DNA of 15,158 nt. Origin: JBAXRT01 sp037131065 (GTDB lineage: Bacteria; Bacteroidota; Bacteroidia; Bacteroidales; FEN-979). A program made the translations under genes and the position numbers. Of the stretch, positions 1 to 6,902 are shown one piece after another. The notes beneath the pieces are model-generated. The model searched no databases. It was given only the letters and a program-made list of their open reading frames with translations, and was not told the origin of the DNA. The first letter of the stretch is position 1. Each line of letters opens with the position of its first letter. The stretch lies in the NCBI GenBank assembly GCA_037131065.1, contig JBAXRT010000069.1, positions 1-15,158 on the forward strand, written 5' to 3'.

Positions 1-1181
1 CCGTTGGCATCATAAACAGGGTAAATGGCAGGAATTGACATGGCGTTCGGCAGAGGACCGTTCAGGGTTGCATCGCCTTCCACCCTGTTGTTTTTTGAAT
101 ACATAATGCCCACGCCGCCTCCGATGGTCAGGTTGGGAAGGATCTTATAATCCGCGTTGATTCGTCCGCTGTAACGCTGATAAGATGTACCTCTCACAAC
201 ACCGCCCTGATCATAATAATTTCCTGAGATAAAAAGCCTGAATTTGTCGTTTCCGCTGCTAACAGAGAGCTCCGTATTTGCGGTTGGTGCCGTCATCAGG
301 ATTTCGCTCATCCAGTCGGTATTGATTCCCTGGACACTGGTTCCCTTGTATGCATTCCATTCATCAGCGTTCATCATCGGAATGATCCGGTCCTTTGGCA
401 GGGTTTGCCACCCATAACTAAGGTTAAGCGATACATCGGTTTTGCCGCGGCTTCCCTTCTTGGTTGTGATCAGGATGACCCCGTTGGAAGCACGTGCACC
501 GTACATCGAAGTGGCGGAGGCGTCTTTCAGGATGGTCATCGATTCGATATCATTGGGGTTGATGTCGGTCATCGCATTCAATTCCTGACCACTCATGCCA
601 ACCTGGGAGTACTCCCCTGTAATGGCCGGTATCCCGTCGATGACGATCAGCGGCTGGTTGCTCGCATTTATGGAGCTGCCGCCCCTGAGTTTGATCATAT
701 TCTGACCACCCGGGGTCCCTGACTGCTGAATGACGGTGAGTCCTGCTGTCTGGCCCTGCAAAACCCCATCGATGGTTCGGATCGGGATATTTTTGATTTC
801 GTCTTCGTTCACTACTTCAAGGGAGCTGGAAATAAGTTTTTTGCTCGAATTGCTATAGCCGACTACCACCAACTCACCGAGGGCAATGTCCTGGTCGTTC
901 ATCTTAACATTGATGACGTTGCTGTTATTCACAGGTATTTCCTGTGTCTGCATTCCGACAAAGGAATAAACCAGTATCCCCCTGGCAGGCGCCAGGAGTG
1001 AATATTTGCCGTTTATATCGGAAGTAGTTCCCTGTGCACTCCCTTTGATCACAACGGAAACTCCCGGCAGCGGTGAATTATCATCGGAGGAGATGATCGT
1101 GCCGCTGACAGGGATATTCTGGGCCGCAACCTGCTTTAGGAGTATGCTAAACAAAAATAAAAAGAGGAAAGTTTTCTTCAT
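1..1181 (-). CDS. SusC/RagA-family TonB-dependent outer-membrane receptor (N-terminal 393 residues, cut by window edge)
   Basis: I translated this frame directly; it runs open from an ATG at 1181 off the left edge, so the C-terminal beta-barrel is missing. Residues 1-20 are a Sec signal peptide with cleavage before Gln21 (AA|QN). Residues 24-95 are a carboxypeptidase-regulatory-like beta-sandwich (VSGTI at 25-29, PLPGVSVVIKG at 37-47, GKYSL at 58-62). A TonB-box-like LGELVVVGY at 101-109 precedes the plug domain, with VLQGQTAGL (140-148), IKLRGGSSI (163-171) and the SusC/RagA signature DASATSMYGARASNGVILI (220-238). The family imports oligosaccharides or peptides across the outer membrane using TonB energy, usually with a SusD-type lipoprotein encoded just downstream, which would lie outside this window. 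It starts 18 bp after the stop of the cyanophycinase on the same strand, so co-transcription is likely and suggests a peptide substrate. Family call is secure; substrate is inference. Confidence 0.95.
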   Translation of the reverse strand, partial: MKKTFLFLFLFSILLKQVAAQNIPVSGTIISSDDNSPLPGVSVVIKGSAQGTTSDINGKYSLLAPARGILVYSFVGMQTQEIPVNNSNVINVKMNDQDIALGELVVVGYSNSSKKLISSSLEVVNEDEIKNIPIRTIDGVLQGQTAGLTVIQQSGTPGGQNMIKLRGGSSINASNQPLIVIDGIPAITGEYSQVGMSGQELNAMTDINPNDIESMTILKDASATSMYGARASNGVILITTKKGSRGKTDVSLNLSYGWQTLPKDRIIPMMNADEWNAYKGTSVQGINTDWMSEILMTAPTANTELSVSSGNDKFRLFISGNYYDQGGVVRGTSYQRYSGRINADYKILPNLTIGGGVGIMYSKNNRVEGDATLNGPLPNAMSIPAIYPVYDAN

Positions 1182-1199
1182 ACGTTTAGTCTTGAGTTA

Positions 1200-2477
1200 T
1201 TATTTATTAATTATTGGAGTTGCTGATATATGAACAGGAGTGATATCCATCAGAATATTTTTCACTGTGTAACGATCACCATAATGTTGTTTTTCGGCAT
1301 AGAATCCCTCACTGGACTTTGTCTTACGAAGGGTGATCTGAAACCCTGTTTCCGGGCCGAGGCCAGTGACATCGCTTACAGGATCCTTCAAACTGACTTC
1401 GGCCAGCTTGACAATGAGATCCCGGAGGGTCTTCTTGTAAGGAGATAAGATGCCGTCTTGGCCGGAATAAGAATCGTTTTTGGGTTCACGCTCACTAGTG
1501 GAAATCTTACCTTTTGCCGGGGTTACAATCCCGGTTGCGAAAGAATAAGAATCACCTTCACTCAGATAGTTTACTGCGATATTTTCAATGAATGGCAACT
1601 TCTGAACATAAGAAATCCGGACACCAGAAGCATCGAAGATTGTAACGCCTGCGGCACCTGCCACATAAATCTTGTTTTGTTTGCCATTGTAAATAAGCGC
1701 TGTGTTTTCATCGACTCCAAAACCAAGGCTTCCCTGCTGTTTGTTATTAACCAATGCAACAGTAAGTCGCCCGAACCGGGCACGGGCATTAAAATGCTGA
1801 TCGACAATTCCATGAGGAAAAAAGCCCAATCCTTTGGTGACCAGCACACCCTGGTCTTCCGGGAAATCATCACCCTGGTAATTCGTGATCATTCCGTTTT
1901 TCAATGCCGCCAGGCTGGTACCTCCTCCTATCATGACACCGCTCATGATGGCAGCTCCGGCGCTGGTTCCGCCGATTACTCCCCCCAGGCGATAAACATC
2001 CCAGACTGCTTTGAGAACAGGAGTCTGACTTCCATCTGGAAGATATAGGGTTTTCATGGTTCTTATCTGGTCCCCGCCTGTGAACCATACAGCAGAACAT
2101 TTGCTTAAAAGCGATGCCTGCTGAATGTCACTTCCGCCGTTTTTCCATTCCGATTCATTCACATCCGAGGTGCTGTCATCGTCGACCAGGGCTACCTTGA
2201 TCAGAAAAATGTTTTCGGGCTTAAGACCATAAGAGATCAGGATGTTCCTGAAACTCACGTATGACTGCATAGGAACTCCGCTGGCCGAAGGAACCACGGC
2301 AAATTTGGCATTTTCTGCCCCCCCGGCAAAAGTGATCAGCTGCTGATAAACACTCTTGTTGTCGGCTTCTAGTCCTCCGCCAACGATTACAAGGTTGCCG
2401 GCTGGCTGTGTTTGGCAGATGGATTCAATGGTCAGAAAAAAAAGGGATACTACAAATGAAAACCGTAATAGATTCAT
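1200..2477 (-). CDS. Secreted cyanophycinase (peptidase family S51, CphE-like)
   Basis: This 425-residue protein has a Sec signal peptide (about 1-21, probable cleavage at SIC|Q22) and a class-I-glutaminase-like S51 fold. The nucleophile elbow GGTSAGA (169-175) gives Ser172. WFTGGDQ (131-137) supplies Gln137. DQHFNARARFGR (226-237) supplies Asp226, Gln227, His228, Arg232, Arg234 and Arg237, and GVDENTAL (254-261) supplies Glu257. By recalled comparison with Synechocystis CphB, these match the Ser-His-Glu catalytic set and the substrate pocket (Gln101, Asp172, Gln173, Arg178, Arg180, Arg183), so it is probably a true cyanophycinase rather than a generic S51 peptidase. The enzyme hydrolyses the poly-Asp backbone to beta-Asp-Arg dipeptides. 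The size and signal peptide resemble extracellular CphE enzymes; intracellular CphB is about 270 residues. Residues 325-425 are an extra C-terminal region of unknown role with no evident type IX sorting signal. It is first in a minus-strand operon with the SusC-like receptor and divergent from iadA. Confidence 0.9.
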   Translation of the reverse strand: MNLLRFSFVVSLFFLTIESICQTQPAGNLVIVGGGLEADNKSVYQQLITFAGGAENAKFAVVPSASGVPMQSYVSFRNILISYGLKPENIFLIKVALVDDDSTSDVNESEWKNGGSDIQQASLLSKCSAVWFTGGDQIRTMKTLYLPDGSQTPVLKAVWDVYRLGGVIGGTSAGAAIMSGVMIGGGTSLAALKNGMITNYQGDDFPEDQGVLVTKGLGFFPHGIVDQHFNARARFGRLTVALVNNKQQGSLGFGVDENTALIYNGKQNKIYVAGAAGVTIFDASGVRISYVQKLPFIENIAVNYLSEGDSYSFATGIVTPAKGKISTSEREPKNDSYSGQDGILSPYKKTLRDLIVKLAEVSLKDPVSDVTGLGPETGFQITLRKTKSSEGFYAEKQHYGDRYTVKNILMDITPVHISATPIINK

Positions 2478-2595
2478 TATTCGGATAATTTGACTGCCTT
2501 GCAGGAATATTCAATGGCGAATATATCAAATTTGTGAAAAACGAAGAGGATAAGGATCAATTTTTTCTCAACTTTGCCTTGTTAAACATCGCATT
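2478..2595. promoter_or_regulatory. Divergent intergenic region between cyanophycinase and iadA
   Basis: This 118-bp A+T-rich spacer separates two divergent genes predicted to act on the same polymer, so both promoters should lie here. I find no full TTG-N19-TAnnTTTG match. The nearest signals are TATATTCG on the minus strand (one base off the -7 consensus, about 2518-2525) and TAATTTG on the plus strand (2486-2492, one base short). Two small palindromes, GAATATTC at 2505-2512 and CAAATTTG at 2527-2534, are possible but weak operator candidates. No Shine-Dalgarno site is visible before either start. Confidence 0.4.
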
Positions 2596-3723
2596 ATGCT
2601 GACACTCTTCCAAAATGCAAAAATTTATGGCCCGGATCCACAGGGAAAAAAGGATGTGCTGACTGGCGGTAATATTATCCTTGCCGTCAGAGATCACATT
2701 GATCTCCCCCAGGGAATAAATGTAAACGTAATCGACTGTAAAGGGCTCCGTCTTGTTCCCGGGCTGATCGACAGCCATGTTCATGTGACCGGCGGAGGCG
2801 GTGAGGGTGGCCCCTCAAGCAGGATGCCCGAGCTCCAGCCGGAGATGATGTTCGATGGCGGCGTTACGACCGTGATCGGATGCCTGGGGACCGACGGCAT
2901 CACCCGTACCGTGGAGAGCGTGCTGATGAAAGTCAAATCGTTGCGTTCACTGGGCGTTTCCGCCTGGATGTATACCGGTGCCTACCAGGTGCCTACCCCT
3001 ACAATCACGGGAGATATTGCAAAAGATATTGCCCTGTTCGAAGAGATCATCGGGGTTGGAGAAATAGCCATCTCCGACCATCGCTCCTCCGTCCCTTCAG
3101 TGGGTGAACTTGCACGGATCACGGCACAGGCCCGTGTCGCAGGCATGATCGGTGGAAAGGCCGGCATTGTGAATGTTCATATGGGCGATGCAAAGGATCC
3201 ATTCAGACCGCTCCACGAAGTGGTCGCCTCCACTGAAATGGGATACAAGCAGTTTGTGCCAACCCATTGCAACAGGAATCCTTATATCTTCGAAGATGCA
3301 AAAGAATACGGAAAAAAAGGCTATGTGGATATCACCACCAGTTCCTATCCTTACGATAAGGATGTTGAGATAAAACCTTCTATTGCATTAAAAAAACTTC
3401 TTGAAGCAGGTGTCCCGGTCAATCACATAACTTTTACATCCGACGGCTGTGGTTCACTGCCCAATTTCGATTCGGAAGGAAGGCTTGTAAGCATAGATAT
3501 GGGATTACCCTCATCCATTCTGAGGGAAATCGGGGAATCCGTAACGGAAGATAAGATCCCACTGGAAACCGTATTAAAAGTCGCTACTTCCAGCCCTGCA
3601 ACTATCCTGAAATTAAAAGGTAAAGGGTTCATCAGGGAGGGTTATGACGCAGACCTGATTTTGCTGGATGAAGCGTTTAATATCGTTCACCTGGTGGCAT
3701 TGGGCAAGATTATCAACCGCTGA
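2596..3723 (+). CDS. iadA: Isoaspartyl dipeptidase (beta-aspartyl dipeptidase, amidohydrolase superfamily, M38)
   Basis: This 375-residue cytosolic metalloenzyme aligns along its whole length with my recollection of E. coli IadA (about 390 residues). It hydrolyses beta-aspartyl dipeptides, including beta-Asp-Arg from cyanophycin. Visible metal ligands are His61 and His63 in DSHVH, His195 in VHMGD, His224 in THCNRN and Asp283 in TSDGCGS. Substrate-pocket counterparts are Glu70 (GGGGEGGP), Tyr130 (TGAYQVP), Arg227 and Ser287. The position of the carboxylated bridging Lys162 of E. coli appears to be Glu156 here (GVGEIAISDH), with a one-residue insertion, so the two metals are probably bridged by a plain carboxylate. 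Residues 1-55 and about 340-375 form the small beta-domain of the fold. There is no signal peptide, so it would act on imported dipeptide. The gene diverges from the secreted cyanophycinase and ends 15 bp from the convergent racemase stop. The family call is very secure; the cyanophycin link rests on context. Confidence 0.95.
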   Translation: MLTLFQNAKIYGPDPQGKKDVLTGGNIILAVRDHIDLPQGINVNVIDCKGLRLVPGLIDSHVHVTGGGGEGGPSSRMPELQPEMMFDGGVTTVIGCLGTDGITRTVESVLMKVKSLRSLGVSAWMYTGAYQVPTPTITGDIAKDIALFEEIIGVGEIAISDHRSSVPSVGELARITAQARVAGMIGGKAGIVNVHMGDAKDPFRPLHEVVASTEMGYKQFVPTHCNRNPYIFEDAKEYGKKGYVDITTSSYPYDKDVEIKPSIALKKLLEAGVPVNHITFTSDGCGSLPNFDSEGRLVSIDMGLPSSILREIGESVTEDKIPLETVLKVATSSPATILKLKGKGFIREGYDADLILLDEAFNIVHLVALGKIINR

Positions 3724-3738
3724 TCAAAAAACAACCCC

Positions 3739-4848
3739 TTACACCTTCTGGGCAACACTCCTCACCGTAACGTTGTCGAGCATCCTCATATTCACCTCGA
3801 CACCGATTCCCGGTCCGGACGGAACATCCATGGTGCCGTCGGGATTGACCAAAAATTCCGGCTCGACGATATCTTCCTTGTAATAACGCTTGCTTGCGGA
3901 GATATCTCCTGGCAGTGTGAAATTCGATAATGAGGCCAGAGCCACATTACCTGCCCGTCCGATCCCTGATTCAAGCATGCCGCCGCACCAAACCGGGATG
4001 TTCATGCCGGCACAGTAATCATGGATAAATTTTGATTCGGTGAAACCCCCGACCCGTCCCGGCTTGATGTTGATCACCCTGCAGCTGTCCAGTTCGATCG
4101 CCGCACGGGTATCGTCGAGCGAATGAATGCTTTCATCAAGGCAGATGGGCGTTTTGAGTTCGCGCTGAAGTTTTGAATGGTCAAAAATGTCTTCATATCC
4201 GAGCGGCTGTTCGATCAGAAGCAATCCATAATCATCCATCTTTTTAAAAATTCCTATATCTTCCAGGCGGTAAGCCGAATTGGCATCGACCTGCAGCAAC
4301 AGACCGGGATACTGCTTCCGCAACGCCTCTACAAATTGCAGATCATTACCCGGAGCAATCTTTATCTTGATCCGCTTATATCCTTCCGACAGATAACCTT
4401 CAACCTTTTTAATAAGTAAGGCGACCGAATCCTGGATGCCGATGCTCACCCCGACATCGATCTTCTTACGGGTACCACCAAGCATCTGTGAGAGTGAAAT
4501 CCCTTTTGTTTTGGCAAAGGCATCCCACAACGCCGCTTCAAGCCCGGCTTTAGCCATCATGTGTCCCCTGACCTTTGCATAGGAATTGATTGCTTCATCA
4601 ACACTCTGAAGGTCTTTGCCCAGTACGGAAGGAATTAAAAAATCGTTCAGGATGTGCCAGGCGGTTGGAACCGTCTCGTAAGAATAAAAGGGCGTGCCTT
4701 CGGCCACACTTTCGCCCCATCCGGTAACCCCCTCTGCATCAACCCTCAAAATGATGTGTTCTTCATCATATTCTACACCCATCGATGTAACGAACGGGCT
4801 TACCAGGATCATTTTTATGTGGCGGAGTTCAATTCGGTCAATTTTCAT
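3739..4848 (-). CDS. N-acylamino acid racemase / o-succinylbenzoate synthase-type enolase superfamily enzyme
   Basis: This 369-residue cytosolic protein belongs to the MR subgroup of the enolase superfamily. Catalytic lysines are Lys161/Lys163 (RIKIKIAPG, 159-167) and Lys262 (NIKPGRVGG, 260-268). Mg2+ ligands are Asp188 (QVDAN), Glu213 (IEQP) and Asp238 (CLDES). The C-terminal GGMLESGIGR (289-298) and NFTLPGDISAS (309-319) closely match the N-acyl/N-succinylamino acid racemase-OSBS clade as I recall it from Amycolatopsis, down to the residue numbering of the KxK motif. That clade makes o-succinylbenzoate for menaquinone, racemises N-succinylamino acids, or does both. No other men gene is in the window, which slightly favours racemase function, but a scattered menC cannot be excluded. 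It lies 37 bp downstream of the secreted carboxypeptidase on the same strand, so an operon is likely, and it converges on iadA. Confidence 0.85.
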   Translation of the reverse strand: MKIDRIELRHIKMILVSPFVTSMGVEYDEEHIILRVDAEGVTGWGESVAEGTPFYSYETVPTAWHILNDFLIPSVLGKDLQSVDEAINSYAKVRGHMMAKAGLEAALWDAFAKTKGISLSQMLGGTRKKIDVGVSIGIQDSVALLIKKVEGYLSEGYKRIKIKIAPGNDLQFVEALRKQYPGLLLQVDANSAYRLEDIGIFKKMDDYGLLLIEQPLGYEDIFDHSKLQRELKTPICLDESIHSLDDTRAAIELDSCRVINIKPGRVGGFTESKFIHDYCAGMNIPVWCGGMLESGIGRAGNVALASLSNFTLPGDISASKRYYKEDIVEPEFLVNPDGTMDVPSGPGIGVEVNMRMLDNVTVRSVAQKV

Positions 4849-4885
4849 ATGATCTATATTAATTGGTTTTAGTAAAAGTAAGCGA

Positions 4886-6388
4886 CTATTTTTTATTCAC
4901 ACGCAGAACAGGGAAAGATTGTCCTTTCTTTAAAAGAGAGGCGTACTGTTTGTAGGTTACCAGTCCGAGCATCGACTTCGGTTCCAGGGCGAGGACCACC
5001 AGGGTGCCTTTCAGCTGGGCAGTCGGGATAAAGATAAAACCAGGATCAGGAGGAAGTTCCCTGAGCACTTTCTGGGTTAATTGCGGATCAACAACTGTAT
5101 CTCCTTCAAAATCAATAGAATCAATTAAGGTAATAAGATGCTGAACGTACTGGTAATTTGACTCTTTTTTCAGAAGTATTTGTTCGAGAGAATGCCTGCG
5201 GGCCCATTCCAGCAATACAGTACAATCTTTCGGGATCAGGTATCCCGTTGGTTTCAGCACATCATAAACTGATTTCACCACGGGCCGGTAATCCTTTACT
5301 GTGACCAGGCTGTCTGCTTCTGAATAATAGGAATACAAAGGAATCTGCAGTGATTGCCCATTGGAAGTATGAACCGATTGAATGGATATTTCCCGCCCGG
5401 GATCAAAGGAAACAAGTTTTTTTCTTTCCTTTGAAACGAGGGGTTTAATCCTATGTTTATTCAGATAAACATACTCAAGCAGGGCCCGCATGCCCGTCAT
5501 CTGCCCTTCGGCTCTGTGTTGCAGGTTCTCAATGGAATCATCTTTTCCGTTCATCCCCTCCTGGATAAAGGAAAAAGTGCCCTGGATCCCGAAACTCTGC
5601 CTTCCGTCATTGATGTCGAAGGTGCTGTGCCTGATATAAGCAATCTCAGGCGGGCCGCCGGGACAGTAAGTAAATGACGAAAAATTCCTGGCGTTGAGGT
5701 AGCTGAAGATGAATGGAAGGCAAGAGTTATCTGAAAGACTCCGGATGCCTTCCGCGACATTCAGATTGGAAGTGCTCCCAATGTTTATATCAAAGTTTTT
5801 CCTGTAGCCATACTTTCTCCACTCCTCGCTGTATGGTGAATATTCATGAACATCCAGGGTCACTTCAAACAGGAATCTGTCAAAGAGCAGGTGAAGGGCG
5901 ATTGTTTCCGGTTCAGTAAGGATCAGGTGGTTGCGGTTCAGGTCGAAACCACTTGCATTACGTCTTTTGTTAAGTTCCGAACCGTCGGGATTGACCTGGG
6001 GAATAATTACCAGGTCAATTTTGTCAAAAAGATACCGGTTTTCAGGTTTTAGCAACTCTGAAGAAAGCAGTAAAACACTTTCTTTCCCCGATTGTTCATT
6101 CCCATGCTGTTGGGCAAAGATGAGCACTTTTATTTTTGAAGAATCCCGACCAAATTCTGATGAGGAAAATTTCAGGGCATACAGATTCCTGCCTTTAACT
6201 GATTGACCGATGATCTCCGTTTTCATCAATTCCGACTGTTTCCCAAGAAGCTCAACGTAAGAAGTTAGTTCAGAATAGGATGTCAGCTTTTTGTAATCGT
6301 TTATAACCGGAGGTGGAAGGGGAACCTGAGCCAGAGCCACACCAAAAAAAATTTGGAAAAGCGTCAGGAGGGTGATAATTGATTTCAT
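4886..6388 (-). CDS. Secreted M14-family zinc carboxypeptidase with a C-terminal extension
   Basis: I chose the ATG at 6388 (500 residues), because the only upstream in-frame start is a TTG at 6409 that adds seven residues before a normal signal peptide. Residues 1-20 are a Sec signal with cleavage before Gln21 (ALA|Q). The M14 domain spans about 35-310. Zinc ligands are His95 and Glu98 (QQHGNEQSG) and His181 (LDVHEY). Asn151/Arg152 (FDLNRNH) are the usual carboxylate-binding pair. Glu277 in FSFIQEGMNG is the best candidate for the catalytic Glu. The remaining 190 residues are a predicted beta-rich region that I cannot assign. The enzyme should trim peptides in the periplasm or outside the cell; its specificity cannot be read from sequence. 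It is upstream of the racemase gene (37-bp gap) and 68 bp after the small membrane protein. No strong Shine-Dalgarno site is seen. Confidence 0.85.
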   Translation of the reverse strand: MKSIITLLTLFQIFFGVALAQVPLPPPVINDYKKLTSYSELTSYVELLGKQSELMKTEIIGQSVKGRNLYALKFSSSEFGRDSSKIKVLIFAQQHGNEQSGKESVLLLSSELLKPENRYLFDKIDLVIIPQVNPDGSELNKRRNASGFDLNRNHLILTEPETIALHLLFDRFLFEVTLDVHEYSPYSEEWRKYGYRKNFDINIGSTSNLNVAEGIRSLSDNSCLPFIFSYLNARNFSSFTYCPGGPPEIAYIRHSTFDINDGRQSFGIQGTFSFIQEGMNGKDDSIENLQHRAEGQMTGMRALLEYVYLNKHRIKPLVSKERKKLVSFDPGREISIQSVHTSNGQSLQIPLYSYYSEADSLVTVKDYRPVVKSVYDVLKPTGYLIPKDCTVLLEWARRHSLEQILLKKESNYQYVQHLITLIDSIDFEGDTVVDPQLTQKVLRELPPDPGFIFIPTAQLKGTLVVLALEPKSMLGLVTYKQYASLLKKGQSFPVLRVNKK

Positions 6389-6456
6389 GGAATAGAATAA
6401 GAGATTCAATACCCGGTGAAATATAAGGAGTAAATAATTTACTCAATAACCTGCCT

Positions 6457-6864
6457 TTATTCTGTGCTGCGTTTAAAGAAATAGCGGCTGATGAAGATTC
6501 CCTGGCCGTTATTTTCAGCCGGACTTTGTGTTCCGGTCATTACCTTGTCGAACTCCCATCCAAGGGCCACCAGGTCATTGATCTTTTTAGTAATGGCGAT
6601 GTTGTTCCCGGCAATGTTTGTAAAATTGATTCCTACCATGCTGTAGAAATTCTGGAGATCCTCTTCCGTTTTTGTTCCGTCGGGCATCACAGTGATCATT
6701 TTCGACCGGCCCAATCCGCCCGGGATGATCGACTCGATGGTTGAAAACTGCATATATACCAGTTTTGAAGAGGGAGGGGTAGCCGATTTAAATGCAACGA
6801 CAGAGATAAAGATGGCTGCAACTGCGATCAATAAAATCCATGGATTCAGTTTGTTTGTTTTCAT
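6457..6864 (-). CDS. Small membrane-anchored protein with a DUF4177-like C-terminal half
   Basis: This 135-residue protein has a short basic N-terminus and one hydrophobic segment (about 9-25, ending VVAFKSA) that could be an uncleaved anchor or a signal peptide. The exported part contains LVYMQFSTIES (35-45), a Lys-Thr-Glu-rich turn, and a C-terminal pattern of an LVALGWEFDKV helix-turn (98-108) followed by a beta-strand ISRYFFKR (125-132). That layout (a helix of the form LN.LG.GWE, then a strand with aromatic residues) resembles small DUF4177-type domains, but the match is loose and gives no function. It ends 68 bp before the carboxypeptidase and starts 38 bp after the metallophosphatase on the same strand, so it may be in one transcript with either. 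An ATG start and clean termination support a real gene. Confidence 0.65.
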   Translation of the reverse strand: MKTNKLNPWILLIAVAAIFISVVAFKSATPPSSKLVYMQFSTIESIIPGGLGRSKMITVMPDGTKTEEDLQNFYSMVGINFTNIAGNNIAITKKINDLVALGWEFDKVMTGTQSPAENNGQGIFISRYFFKRSTE

Positions 6865-6902
6865 ATATAAACGGATTGGATAATTAATAAAAAACTGTTG
6901 TT

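Noticed and set aside
1458..2048. 196-codon plus-strand open frame
   Set aside because: It is antisense to the cyanophycinase, whose motifs are all intact; the translation looks non-protein-like.
3739..4848. Dipeptide (L-Ala-D/L-Glu) epimerase assignment for the enolase-superfamily gene, attractive beside peptidases
   Set aside because: The motifs NIKPGRVGG, GGMLESGIGR and NFTLPGDISAS and the spacing of KxK/Lys262 match the N-acylamino acid racemase/OSBS clade; the DxD-type specificity motif of dipeptide epimerases is not seen at the C-terminal end of the barrel.
6389..6409. Longer start (TTG at 6409) for the M14 carboxypeptidase
   Set aside because: It adds seven hydrophobic residues before an already complete signal peptide that begins at ATG 6388.
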